The notes below the pieces were generated by a model that did not search any database, was not told where the DNA came from, and saw only the letters and a program-made list of their open reading frames with translations. A stretch of 64,000 nucleotides of DNA from an uncultured Clostridia bacterium. Lineage in GTDB: Bacteria > Bacillota > Clostridia > Christensenellales > Borkfalkiaceae. Location: the NCBI GenBank assembly GCA_945638575.1, contig CALZDP010000002.1, positions 62,001-126,000 on the forward strand, read 5' to 3'. Shown piece by piece: positions 9,677 to 19,017 of the stretch; the first letter of the stretch is position 1, and every line of letters begins with the position of its first letter. The translations under genes were made by a program, and so were the position numbers.

Positions 9677-10729
9677 GTGGCAAAACTTTCGGACGATTAT
9701 TTCACGCAAAGAAAAATCAATACTCTTAACAAACTAAATAAAACGCTTGAAACCCTTCCGCCCTTTTTGCACGAATACTTTTTGGGTATCGAAACAAGAA
9801 CCTCCCCTTTGACAAGGCTGAATTACGCTATGGATATAGGGATATTCCTTGATTTTATTTCAAACAAATATTCCCTGCCATTAGACCAAATGACCGTATC
9901 CACTTTAGAAACGATTACCTCGTTCGACATCGAACAATTTTTAAGTTATATAACAAGTTTCGATTATAACGGCGAACATCACACCTGCGACGAGCGTGCC
10001 AAAGCCCGTAAACTTGCCGCCGTACGTTCAATGTACAAATACTTTTTTAATAAAAGCATGATTGTTGCAAATACCGCGGCAAAAGTTCAGACCCCTAAAA
10101 TACACGAAAAAGAGATTATTCGCCTTGAAAATAAAGAAATCAAAGACCTTTTATTCACCGCCGAAACGGGCGCAGGTCTAACAAAGCATCAACTTGCCTA
10201 TCAAAAAAATACGCAAATACGAGACGTCGCCTTACTTACCCTGTTTTTAGGAACGGGAATACGTATTAGCGAACTTGTAGGTTTAAACGTACATGATATA
10301 TTCCTTGATAATAACAGTTTTGTGGTAACCAGAAAGGGCGGAAACCGCACTATCTTATACTACACCGACGAAGTGAAAAACGAACTTCTGCGCTGGATTG
10401 AAGCCCGTAAAGAGATAAAAGATCTACCTAAAGACGAACCTGCCCTATTTATTTCATTACAAAATAAACGTATGAGCGTGCGTGCTGTACAGGAACTTGT
10501 TAAAAAATATGCTAAAATCGTATCCCCCTTAAAGCACATTACACCGCACAAATTAAGAAGCACTTTCGGCACAAAACTATATAGGGAAACCGGTGATATT
10601 TACGTTGTTGCAGACTATTTGGGGCATAAAGATATTAACACCACAAAACGCCACTACGCCGCAATGAGCGAAGATATCAGAAAGAAAGCCATTAAGACGA
10701 TTACCTTAAAAAACAGCGACGACGATTAA
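9677..10729 (+). CDS. Tyrosine recombinase, XerS-like architecture
   Basis: GTG start with aaggag RBS; catalytic motifs GTGIRISELVGL, HKLRSTFGT, LGHKDINTTKRHY; N-terminal LPPFLHEYFLGIETRTSPLTRLNYAMDIGIFLDFI resembles XerS core-binding domain. Confidence 0.85.
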   Translation: MAKLSDDYFTQRKINTLNKLNKTLETLPPFLHEYFLGIETRTSPLTRLNYAMDIGIFLDFISNKYSLPLDQMTVSTLETITSFDIEQFLSYITSFDYNGEHHTCDERAKARKLAAVRSMYKYFFNKSMIVANTAAKVQTPKIHEKEIIRLENKEIKDLLFTAETGAGLTKHQLAYQKNTQIRDVALLTLFLGTGIRISELVGLNVHDIFLDNNSFVVTRKGGNRTILYYTDEVKNELLRWIEARKEIKDLPKDEPALFISLQNKRMSVRAVQELVKKYAKIVSPLKHITPHKLRSTFGTKLYRETGDIYVVADYLGHKDINTTKRHYAAMSEDIRKKAIKTITLKNSDDD

Positions 10730-10779
10730 AATTACGTTAAACATAATAACTTACAAAATCACGCATTAAATAAAGAATT

Positions 10780-11823
10780 ATGCAAAAAATTATAATTATT
10801 GAACCCCTTTTTGATAACGATAATGAAGAGGACAAAATAGATGAAATTACAGCCCTTTGCGACTCAGCGGAGGCAACTTGCGTCGGGGTTTATAAGCAGT
10901 ATATTAAGACTGTTACCCCCTCTACATTTATCGGCAAAGGCAAAGCAATCGCCATAAAAGAAGAAGCTAAAAAATTAAATGCCGACCTATGCGTTTTCGA
11001 CGGCGAACTATCCCCTTCTCAAACCCTTAACCTTAGCGACTTTATAGAAGTACCCGTTATAACGAGAACAAACTTGATTCTTGATATTTTTGCCAAACGT
11101 GCAAAAAGTTCTGAAGGTAAAATCCTGGTCGAACTTGCGCAACTAAGATACATCTATCCAAGGCTTAAAGGTCGCGGTGATTCACTTTCCCGCTTGGGCG
11201 GTGGAATAGGAACGAGAGGCCCCGGCGAAACCCAACTTGAAACCGACCGCCGACATATAAGAGGAAGAATTTTATCCCTTCAAAAATCTTTGGAAAAGAT
11301 CCGTTTAAGAAGAAACCTTGAATATTCGAGAAGAAAGAAAAATCGTGTAAAAAACGTCGTGCTTATAGGTTACACCAACGCCGGAAAATCAACCTTGCTA
11401 AATCTTTTATGTAAATCCGACGACTTAGAAATGAACAAACTATTTGCAACGCTCGATACTTCTTCCAAAAAGGCATATATCGGCGGTGAAACGGTTATTT
11501 TTGTCGATACCGTAGGATTTATCAAAAATCTGCCCCCTGACCTTTTAGAGGCTTTTAAGTCAACCTTGGAATGTGTACATGAAGCCGATTTAATTTTAAG
11601 CGTGGCGGATTCCACTAAAAATTGGCAGGAACAATTTAACGTTACGGACAGCCTTTTGGACAAGTTTACGCATGACGCAAAAGTTATAAAAGTTTTAAAT
11701 AAATGCGACGTATTAAGCGATGATTTTGTCCCTTCTGAAATTATTAAAATATCCGCGCTTAAAAATATCGGCATAGATAATTTGAAAAATATCGTATCAA
11801 AAGAATTAGCCTTAATAAAATAA
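10780..11823 (+). CDS. hflX: GTPase HflX
   Basis: GGGIGTRGPGETQLETDRR, GYTNAGKSTLLNLL, DTVGFIKNLP. Confidence 0.95.
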   Translation: MQKIIIIEPLFDNDNEEDKIDEITALCDSAEATCVGVYKQYIKTVTPSTFIGKGKAIAIKEEAKKLNADLCVFDGELSPSQTLNLSDFIEVPVITRTNLILDIFAKRAKSSEGKILVELAQLRYIYPRLKGRGDSLSRLGGGIGTRGPGETQLETDRRHIRGRILSLQKSLEKIRLRRNLEYSRRKKNRVKNVVLIGYTNAGKSTLLNLLCKSDDLEMNKLFATLDTSSKKAYIGGETVIFVDTVGFIKNLPPDLLEAFKSTLECVHEADLILSVADSTKNWQEQFNVTDSLLDKFTHDAKVIKVLNKCDVLSDDFVPSEIIKISALKNIGIDNLKNIVSKELALIK

Positions 11824-11836
11824 ATTTTATATGTTT

Positions 11837-11870
11837 AAAAAATTGTCCCATATTGCAGGCACAATTTTTT
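11837..11870. terminator. Bidirectional terminator between hflX and phosphotransferase gene
   Basis: AAAAAATTGT...ACAATTTTTT stem. Confidence 0.7.
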
Positions 11871-12955
11871 TATAGATATTTAAAAGTAATTTGTTTGATT
11901 TTTGAAAGTTTACTTTCTATTTTTTTGCAAAGCGCAATTTGGTTTTGGCAACGTATTTTATTATGTAACGGGCTATTGCATTTAAAATATAAATCTCCGT
12001 CTAAATAATCTTTTGCAAATCTTGAGGCTAGTTCCAAAGTCATAACAAGCGGACCCATATATAAAGTTTCCCCTTCTATATCAGTTAACGTCGGCGAAAC
12101 TTTTGACAAAAAGCCTTTAGCGTATGCCTCGTATTTAATTAAGTCAAAATCGATTTTTTCGTAATCGGTTTCGTCTTCCCCGAAAGTCGAGCACATCGAG
12201 CGAGTGCCGTCGCCAAAATCGTATGCAACAAGCCCTGCCATAACTGTGTCAAGGTCTATTACCGTCAATGCTTTATTAGTGTCTTTATCGAACAAAACGT
12301 TACTGCATTTGGTATCGTTGTGGGTTACGCGTATAGGAATCTTTCTTTCCTTAATCAAATTGCAAAAAAAGTTTGCCGTATCTTGCCTTTCCGACAAATA
12401 ATCGAGTTCTTTTTGAAGGGAATTTTTACGTCCTGCGACGTCGGCTTCCGCCGATATAAAAAGGTCATTAAAACGCTTTTCGGTGTTATGAAAGTCTTTT
12501 ATGGTTTCATTCAAAGATTCGCTGTCGAAGTCGTTTAACATTAACTGAAACTTCCCAAACGCCGCGCCCGCTTGTTCTACGATAAACATATCGTCCGAAT
12601 TATCGTAACTAACAGAATTATCGATGTATTTATACAGTCGCCAAAACTCGCCGTCGTCGTCTTTATAGTAAGAAAGCCCTAATTTAGTCGGTAAAAATTC
12701 CAAAACTTGTCTTTTATCGCCAAAATTGTTCAGTTTATGGCGGATATGGTTTGTTACTTCTATTACGTTTTTCATAACGTGCGCAGGATTATTGAAAACG
12801 TAACGGTTAATTTTTTGCAAAATATACTTATTTGTTTTTTCTTTGTCAACGTAAGTAACCAAATAGGTAATATTTATATTGCCTGATTTTATTACCTCCC
12901 GACAAAGATATTCACCTTTCGGATTGAAATTATTTAAAACTGTAAGAATGTTCAT
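11870..12955 (-). CDS. Aminoglycoside phosphotransferase-fold kinase (NahK/mucin desulfatase-like)
   Basis: YILQKINRYVFNNPAHVMKNV, RVTHNDTKCSNVLFD, VIDLDTVMAGLVAYDFGD kinase motifs. Confidence 0.75.
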   Translation of the reverse strand: MNILTVLNNFNPKGEYLCREVIKSGNINITYLVTYVDKEKTNKYILQKINRYVFNNPAHVMKNVIEVTNHIRHKLNNFGDKRQVLEFLPTKLGLSYYKDDDGEFWRLYKYIDNSVSYDNSDDMFIVEQAGAAFGKFQLMLNDFDSESLNETIKDFHNTEKRFNDLFISAEADVAGRKNSLQKELDYLSERQDTANFFCNLIKERKIPIRVTHNDTKCSNVLFDKDTNKALTVIDLDTVMAGLVAYDFGDGTRSMCSTFGEDETDYEKIDFDLIKYEAYAKGFLSKVSPTLTDIEGETLYMGPLVMTLELASRFAKDYLDGDLYFKCNSPLHNKIRCQNQIALCKKIESKLSKIKQITFKYL

Positions 12956-13002
12956 AATTATCCTTTAACACCTTACATTCTATGACATCAAAAGATAATT
13001 TG

Positions 13003-13035
13003 ACAAAAGGACCTTATTTTTTATGTAAGGTCCTT
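13003..13035 (-). terminator. Terminator after dnaJ
   Basis: AAGGACCTTA/TAAGGTCCTT 10-bp stem, then TTTTG on the minus strand. Confidence 0.75.
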
Positions 13036-13047
13036 CAAGTTTATATT

Positions 13048-14184
13048 TTATTTATCAGTGTAAGGATTTACCCCGTAAAGTGACTGAATATTGACTTTAT
13101 ATTCGTTCATTTTAGAGGTTTGTTTGACGTCTAAATCGCTGTCAAAGTCGCTTATCATCGTCTTTTGGGAACGACTTAGTTTTGTGGGAACTTCAATAAA
13201 AACGGTTACATAAAGATTACCGATACCGTATTTGGAATTGATGCCCTTTCCCCTAATCATAAATTCCTTACCGCTTTGCGTTCCGTCGGGAATGGAAAGT
13301 TCGTAAGGTTTATCTAAGGTTGGAATTTGCACCTTTCCGCTAAGACAAGCGGTTTTATATGAAATAGGTACGTTTACAAAAAGATCAAAACCTTTGCGCT
13401 TGAATAATTTGTGATCAAGTACCTTAAATTCCACAATTAAGTTACCCGATTCGCCGCCGTTTGTAGAAGCATTGCCGTATCCGCGTTTTGTAATGTAACT
13501 GCCGGTATCCGCACCTGCCGGAATATCGATATTTAAGGTGGTATTTACGGTATTATAACCCTTTCCTCCGCAATCGGTACACTTTTCGATAATAGTTTTA
13601 CCCGAACCGCCGCATTTGGGGCAAGTAACGATTCTAACCGTTTTTAAAAAGCCACCGCCGACCGCTTGTTGAATTTGTCCCGTTCCTTTACAAGTGTCGC
13701 AGGTCTTGTAGTTAGTGCCGTTTTTTGCGCCCGTTCCTTTACAGGAAGAGCAAGATTCGGTACGTTTATATGTGATTTCTTTAGAGCAACCTTTTGCGGC
13801 GTCCATAAAGGAAAGGGTAATCGTAACCCCTATGTCGGTACCGGCGCGCTTTGCAGACGACCTTGAAAACCCACCGCCCGTAAATTGGCTGAAAATGTCG
13901 CCGAAAATATCAGAAAAATCGCTGAATCCGCCCGTACCGCCCGAATAACTGCCGCCTGCCGAAGCAAAGGGATTTTCAAGTTCGTAATCGTACTGTTGAC
14001 GTTTTTGAGGATCGGACAAAACTTCGTTAGCCTCGTTGATTTCCTTAAACTTAGCGGCAACCGATTCATCGTTCGGGTGTAAATCCGGATGGTATTGTTT
14101 AACTAATTTTCTGTATTGAGATTTAATTTCATCCTGCGTAGCCTTTTTATCAACGCCAAGAATCTCATAATAGTTTTTTGCCAT
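13048..14184 (-). CDS. dnaJ: Chaperone DnaJ
   Basis: J domain with HPD, G/F region, four CxxCxGxG zinc repeats. Confidence 0.98.
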   Translation of the reverse strand: MAKNYYEILGVDKKATQDEIKSQYRKLVKQYHPDLHPNDESVAAKFKEINEANEVLSDPQKRQQYDYELENPFASAGGSYSGGTGGFSDFSDIFGDIFSQFTGGGFSRSSAKRAGTDIGVTITLSFMDAAKGCSKEITYKRTESCSSCKGTGAKNGTNYKTCDTCKGTGQIQQAVGGGFLKTVRIVTCPKCGGSGKTIIEKCTDCGGKGYNTVNTTLNIDIPAGADTGSYITKRGYGNASTNGGESGNLIVEFKVLDHKLFKRKGFDLFVNVPISYKTACLSGKVQIPTLDKPYELSIPDGTQSGKEFMIRGKGINSKYGIGNLYVTVFIEVPTKLSRSQKTMISDFDSDLDVKQTSKMNEYKVNIQSLYGVNPYTDK

Positions 14185-14197
14185 ATTTATACCTTAA

Positions 14198-14226
14198 TTC
14201 GGTGGTGCAAAAATTGCGCCACCGAA
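14198..14226 (-). promoter_or_regulatory. Stem-loop in dnaK-dnaJ intergenic region
   Basis: TTCGGTGGTGC...GCGCCACCGAA 11-bp stem with one G-U; no T tract. Confidence 0.55.
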
Positions 14227-14256
14227 AATTTAGTGATTTTGTTGATTTTTTAAAGA

Positions 14257-16056
14257 TTAGGATTGATGGAATTCAGTATCGTCCGACCCGTTAGGCTGAG
14301 CGTTTTGCCCTTGCGCCGCGGAAGCCTGTTGATAAATCTTTGCAAATACGCTTTGCGCTTCATTGGAAAGTTTTTCGTTTGCGGCTTTGATTCTGTCGGC
14401 GTCGTCGCTGTTTAATTCTTCCTTAGCCGATTTTACCGCTTCTTCTAACTTGGACTTATCTTCTTCGCTAATCTTGTCGCCGTTTTCACGTAAAGTTTTT
14501 TCAACGGTGAAAATCAAACCGTCGAGTTGGTTTTTGTTATCAACCGCTTCTTTACGTTTCTTGTCTTCTGCTTCGTACTGTTCCGCTTCTTTAACGGCGC
14601 GGTCGATATCTTCGTCGGAAAGGTTGGTGGAAGAAGTAATAGTGATATCCGTGGACTTGTTGGTTCCTAAGTCCTTAGCGGAAACATGAACGATGCCGTT
14701 AGCGTCGATATCGAAAGTAACTTCGATTTGCGGAATTCCGCGAGGAGCGGGCATAATGCCTGTAAGGTCAAATCTGCCCAAAGTCTTATTGTCTTTCGCA
14801 AACTGTCTTTCACCCTGTAAAACGTGAATATTAACTTCCGGTTGATTATCGACAGCGGTCGAGAAAACTTGAGATTTTTTAACGGGGATAGTGGTGTTAC
14901 GGTCGATAAGTTTTGTAAATACGCCGCCTAAAGTTTCGATACCGAGAGACAACGGAGTAACGTCGAGTAAAAGTACGTCTTTAACTTCGCCGGACAAAAC
15001 ACCGCCCTGAATTGCGGCGCCGATTGCAACACATTCATCGGGGTTAATACCTTTGAAAGGTTCTTTGCCGGTAACACGCCTTACGGTGTCGACGACTGCG
15101 GGGATTCTGGTGGAACCGCCGACCAAAATAATCTTTTCAACTTCGTTAAACGATAGACCTGCGTCCTTCATGGCTTTGTTTAACGGATCGATGGTTGCCT
15201 GAACCAAATCAGCCGTTAAAGCGTCAAATTTTTGACGTGTAAGAGTTTCATCAAGGTGCTTTGCGTCGCTTCCTACAGCCGTAATGAACGGGATATTGAT
15301 GTTGGTAGAAGTAAGAGTGGAAAGTTCGATTTTGGCCTTTTCTGCGGCTTCTTTCAACCTTTGCATAGCAAGTTTATCCGTAGATAGGTCAATACCTTCT
15401 TTAGACTTAAACTGCGAAACCAAATAATCGATAATCTTCTTATCGAAATCATCGCCGCCGAGCATACAGTTACCGTTGGTTGCCAAAACTTCGAATACGC
15501 CGTCGCCGATATCCATAATTGAAACGTCGAATGTACCACCGCCAAGGTCGTAAATTATAACCTTATGGGAAGATTTATCTTTATCGAGGCCGTACGCAAG
15601 CGCCGCCGCAGTAGGTTCGTTTATAACACGAAGAACGTTTAAACCTGCAATTTTGCCTGCATCCTTTGTCGCTTGACGTTGACTGTCTGTAAAGTAAGCG
15701 GGGCAAGTGATAACGGCGTCCTTAACGGATTCACCGATATATGCTTCTGCGTCCTTTTTGAGTTTTGAAAGAATCATTGCGGAAATTTCTTGCGGACTGT
15801 ACTTTTTATCGTCAATACTTACCTTAAAGTCGGAACCCATATGACGTTTAATGGAAATAACCGTTCTGTCGGGGTTTGCCACTGCCTGACGTTTTGCTAT
15901 CTGACCGACTAATCTTTGCCCGTCTTTTTGGAAACCAACGACGGACGGAGTTGTTCTTGAACCTTCGGAGTTAGCAATAACTACCGGTTCATTTCCTTCC
16001 ATAACCGCTACGCATGAGTTTGTAGTGCCTAAATCTATACCTATAACTTTTGACAT
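14257..16056 (-). CDS. dnaK: Chaperone DnaK
   Basis: [44 protein letters not shown]. Confidence 0.99.
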   Translation of the reverse strand: MSKVIGIDLGTTNSCVAVMEGNEPVVIANSEGSRTTPSVVGFQKDGQRLVGQIAKRQAVANPDRTVISIKRHMGSDFKVSIDDKKYSPQEISAMILSKLKKDAEAYIGESVKDAVITCPAYFTDSQRQATKDAGKIAGLNVLRVINEPTAAALAYGLDKDKSSHKVIIYDLGGGTFDVSIMDIGDGVFEVLATNGNCMLGGDDFDKKIIDYLVSQFKSKEGIDLSTDKLAMQRLKEAAEKAKIELSTLTSTNINIPFITAVGSDAKHLDETLTRQKFDALTADLVQATIDPLNKAMKDAGLSFNEVEKIILVGGSTRIPAVVDTVRRVTGKEPFKGINPDECVAIGAAIQGGVLSGEVKDVLLLDVTPLSLGIETLGGVFTKLIDRNTTIPVKKSQVFSTAVDNQPEVNIHVLQGERQFAKDNKTLGRFDLTGIMPAPRGIPQIEVTFDIDANGIVHVSAKDLGTNKSTDITITSSTNLSDEDIDRAVKEAEQYEAEDKKRKEAVDNKNQLDGLIFTVEKTLRENGDKISEEDKSKLEEAVKSAKEELNSDDADRIKAANEKLSNEAQSVFAKIYQQASAAQGQNAQPNGSDDTEFHQS

Positions 16057-16111
16057 AATATTTATCTCCTTAAAAATTTATTTTTTGATTTATTTATATT
16101 TGAAGCGTTAC

Positions 16112-16741
16112 TTATTGAGTAACGACAACTTGACAATATCTGATTATTTTGTCTTCGAACTTGTACCCTTTTTTAAATACCGTTTTAACGATATTTGACT
16201 CTTCCCCTTCGCCGCACGGTACGCTGTGAATGGCCTCGCACGTATTGGGGTCGAAAGGTTCGCCTACGGGATTTACCGAGGTAACGCCGAGGGCCGAAAG
16301 CACGTCTTCAAACTGCCTTTCGATAAGCACGACGCCGTTTCTCGTCTTGTCGTCCATTTCCATGGATAACGCCCTATCGATACTATCGCCGATAACAAGA
16401 AAGTTCACGATTACTTCTTTTTTACCGTCAAAGTAGGCGTTTTTTCTTGTTTCGGCATTGCGTTTTTTGAAGTTTTCAAACTCTGCAACGGCTCGATACC
16501 ATTTGTCCTTATTAGAATTTGCTTCTTCTTGCGCCTTATTTAGTTCTGCTTTCAGATTTTCAAATTCATCGCACGCTTCCTTGTTTGAAGCGATAAGTTC
16601 TTTTAAAATTGTTTTTGCGTCTTTTTCGGATAATCCGTCAACGTCAAGTTCCGCTTCGGCGGTTTCGGTTTTATCTTCCAAAACATCTTCGCAAGGAACT
16701 TCGTTTTCGGTTTGCTTGATTTTTATATCTTCTTTTTTCAT
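16112..16741 (-). CDS. grpE: Nucleotide exchange factor GrpE
   Basis: AVAEFENFKKRN, C-terminal GYKFEDKIIRYCQVVV. Confidence 0.95.
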   Translation of the reverse strand: MKKEDIKIKQTENEVPCEDVLEDKTETAEAELDVDGLSEKDAKTILKELIASNKEACDEFENLKAELNKAQEEANSNKDKWYRAVAEFENFKKRNAETRKNAYFDGKKEVIVNFLVIGDSIDRALSMEMDDKTRNGVVLIERQFEDVLSALGVTSVNPVGEPFDPNTCEAIHSVPCGEGEESNIVKTVFKKGYKFEDKIIRYCQVVVTQ

Positions 16742-16745
16742 ATTA

Positions 16746-17762
16746 TTACCTGTTTGAGAGAATTGATTCTAATATTTTACCTACGTTTTCAAGTACGGAA
16801 ACAACCTTTCTATAGTCCATTCTTGTTGGTCCTATAACGCCGTAAGTACCGATTTCGGTTCCGTTCGCCGAATAGGTCGCCGTAACCAAAGAGCAATTTT
16901 CGGGGATTTCTTCATACCCGTCCGCACCAATTTTTACGTTTATTTTAAGCCCTTTATTGCCTGATAAAAGATTTAATACCTTGTCTTTTTTTGTAACTAC
17001 GGACATAAACTCGCGAATCCTGTCGACGTCGGCGTATTCGGGATGGGAAAGTATCTTTTCTTCCCCTTCCAAAACAACCTCTTTCCCTTGAGCGACGTAA
17101 GCCTTTAAAGCATTGATTACGGCAAGGAAAACCGCCTTATACCCGATGAAACTTTCATCGATTATCAAATTGCTGTCGCAGACTTCCGAAAAAGTTTTGC
17201 CTATGAAAAACTGTCCGAGTAAGTCGTTGGCGTTTTCCAAACTGTCGTCGGGAAGATTACCCGGAATTTGGATTACATTGTCCTTTAACAACTTGTTATC
17301 GGTAACTATTACCAAAAGCGCGCCGTCTTTTTTAAAACGGAATAATTTAATATTCCTTATAATCTCGCTCATATCGTGCGAGGATATCGCAAGCGAAGTA
17401 TAATCGGTAAGGTCGGAAATAACTTTTGCGGTATTTTTTACGATAGCCTCGATATCGTTAGTCTTTTCGATAAACAAACTTTCGATGTAATCGAGTTCGT
17501 CAGCCGTAAGTTTATCCTTAACCATAAGTTCGCTTACGTAAAGTTTGTAAGCCTCTTTGGACGGAACACGCCCTGCCGAAGTATGCGGTTGATAAAGATA
17601 ACCGAGTTCTTCAAGCGCGGCAAGTTCGCTTCTTACCGTAGCCGAACTTATCGTTGTAAGATATTTTTCCGTAATGCTTTTCGAGGAAACAGGAGTTGCC
17701 GTTTCTATATAGTCGTCGACGACAAGTTGAAGTATCTTCTTTTTTCTGTCAGTTAGTTCCAT
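16746..17762 (-). CDS. hrcA: Heat-inducible transcription repressor HrcA
   Basis: MELTDRKKKILQLVVDDYIETATPVSSKSI; start placed at 17762 (aaaggag RBS) rather than ORF-track 17798, because the upstream start lies inside CIRCE. Confidence 0.93.
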   Translation of the reverse strand: MELTDRKKKILQLVVDDYIETATPVSSKSITEKYLTTISSATVRSELAALEELGYLYQPHTSAGRVPSKEAYKLYVSELMVKDKLTADELDYIESLFIEKTNDIEAIVKNTAKVISDLTDYTSLAISSHDMSEIIRNIKLFRFKKDGALLVIVTDNKLLKDNVIQIPGNLPDDSLENANDLLGQFFIGKTFSEVCDSNLIIDESFIGYKAVFLAVINALKAYVAQGKEVVLEGEEKILSHPEYADVDRIREFMSVVTKKDKVLNLLSGNKGLKINVKIGADGYEEIPENCSLVTATYSANGTEIGTYGVIGPTRMDYRKVVSVLENVGKILESILSNR

Positions 17763-17787
17763 ATTTGGCAAACTCCTTTTAAGAGTG

Positions 17788-17814
17788 TTAGCACTCATTT
17801 ATGTTGACTGCTAA
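17788..17814 (-). promoter_or_regulatory. CIRCE operator (HrcA binding site)
   Basis: TTAGCACTC-N9-GACTGCTAA, one mismatch to the consensus inverted repeat. Confidence 0.93.
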
Positions 17815-17824
17815 ATCTACGATT

Positions 17825-17853
17825 ATTCTAATACTATAATGTTTTATTGTCAA
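17825..17853 (-). promoter_or_regulatory. Sigma-A promoter of hrcA operon
   Basis: Minus strand TTGACA-N17-TAGAAT just upstream of CIRCE. Confidence 0.8.
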
Positions 17854-17983
17854 TAGTTTTTTACGCAATAATTAAACTTTTTTAAAAAAATTTAATAAAA
17901 ACTTATTTAGTGGCGAAAATTGGCGTTTTTTTGGCACAATATATTTTAAACTTTCATTACAAAAATTAAATGGGAGTATTTTT

Positions 17984-18928
17984 ATGGCAAAAAAACAGGA
18001 AATAATCATCAGTGATTATATTTCAAACAATTTAACCGATTACGAAAAAAGTCTTAAAGCGGTAAAAGAAAACGCCGTTAAACCTTTGATAGTAAAATCC
18101 AACACAAACGAAAGCATGGCTTTAAACGCCGTCGAAAAAGTTTTAAAAAGTAAAGATAACGACAAAAACTTTAACGCCGAATTGATAAAACTTGTTAACA
18201 AGAAAAACATAAAACCGACCGTAAAGAAGATTTATCAAACGGTTATGTTAACATTTTTCAAGACTCTTTCGGTCGAATACGACTATAACTATTGGTTGAA
18301 CGGAAATAACATTAACATGTCCCCAAAAACCATTTCCATTAACGACGGTTATGCGGAATTTACATCAAGTACCGCTTGCTTTGAAAAAGGTCGCTATCCA
18401 TTTGCCAATATTACCGACGATATGCTTACCGACGAAGTTGAAAAGGATTATCAATTCGCCAAACTAACGGCAAAAGATAACGAAAAGGATTCAAAAGAAA
18501 GCATGCGCCAATTTAACGAGCAACTTAACGGTTGGATTAAAGATTATCAACAAAAAGAATTAGGTACGGCAAGAACGCTCGAACACGTACATATTTATAA
18601 TAAGGAATACGATTACAGCGAAGCGGTACTGCTCGTTCCCTATTTACTTGTATCTTACGATTTAGGCGACCTTATAGTTACCTTCCCCGTATGTGGAATA
18701 AACGGCGCCGTCGACGCCCTTTTGGTTAATAATCCTTTGGCAAAATTTGCGGTTGCGGATGACGCTCTGCCACCTAAATTCAGTCCGTTAATTTTAATCG
18801 TTGCGTCCGTTGTCGTTGTTATACTCGGCGGTATTATTTACCTTGCTTGGTACTTTAGTAAAAAACTTACATACAAATCAAAAACGCTTAAAAATTACAC
18901 CTTAGAAGACCTCAAAAAGTTGTTATAA
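17984..18928 (+). CDS. Hypothetical protein with single C-terminal TM helix
   Basis: 314-aa ORF on its own strand; hydrophobic ILIVASVVVVILGGIIYLAWYF near the C-terminus followed by a basic tail; no family recognised. Confidence 0.75.
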   Translation: MAKKQEIIISDYISNNLTDYEKSLKAVKENAVKPLIVKSNTNESMALNAVEKVLKSKDNDKNFNAELIKLVNKKNIKPTVKKIYQTVMLTFFKTLSVEYDYNYWLNGNNINMSPKTISINDGYAEFTSSTACFEKGRYPFANITDDMLTDEVEKDYQFAKLTAKDNEKDSKESMRQFNEQLNGWIKDYQQKELGTARTLEHVHIYNKEYDYSEAVLLVPYLLVSYDLGDLIVTFPVCGINGAVDALLVNNPLAKFAVADDALPPKFSPLILIVASVVVVILGGIIYLAWYFSKKLTYKSKTLKNYTLEDLKKLL

Positions 18929-18942
18929 TCAACTTAAAACCA

Positions 18943-19017
18943 TAAAAAACACCTCGTTTGAAATGCGCCCAAATGTAATACGGTTTTGGGAAGCGCTTCC
19001 TACGAGGCGTTTTTTTA
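18943..19017. terminator. Long structured hairpin/bidirectional terminator
   Basis: AAAACACCTCGT...ACGAGGCGTTTT outer stem (one mismatch) plus internal GCGCCCAAA/TTTGGGAAGCGC pairing, T tract 19010-19016. Confidence 0.75.

Noticed and set aside
9455-9709. ORF 9455..9709 (-) overlapping the recombinase start
   Set aside because: AT-rich, no RBS, covers the recombinase promoter and inverted repeat; spurious.
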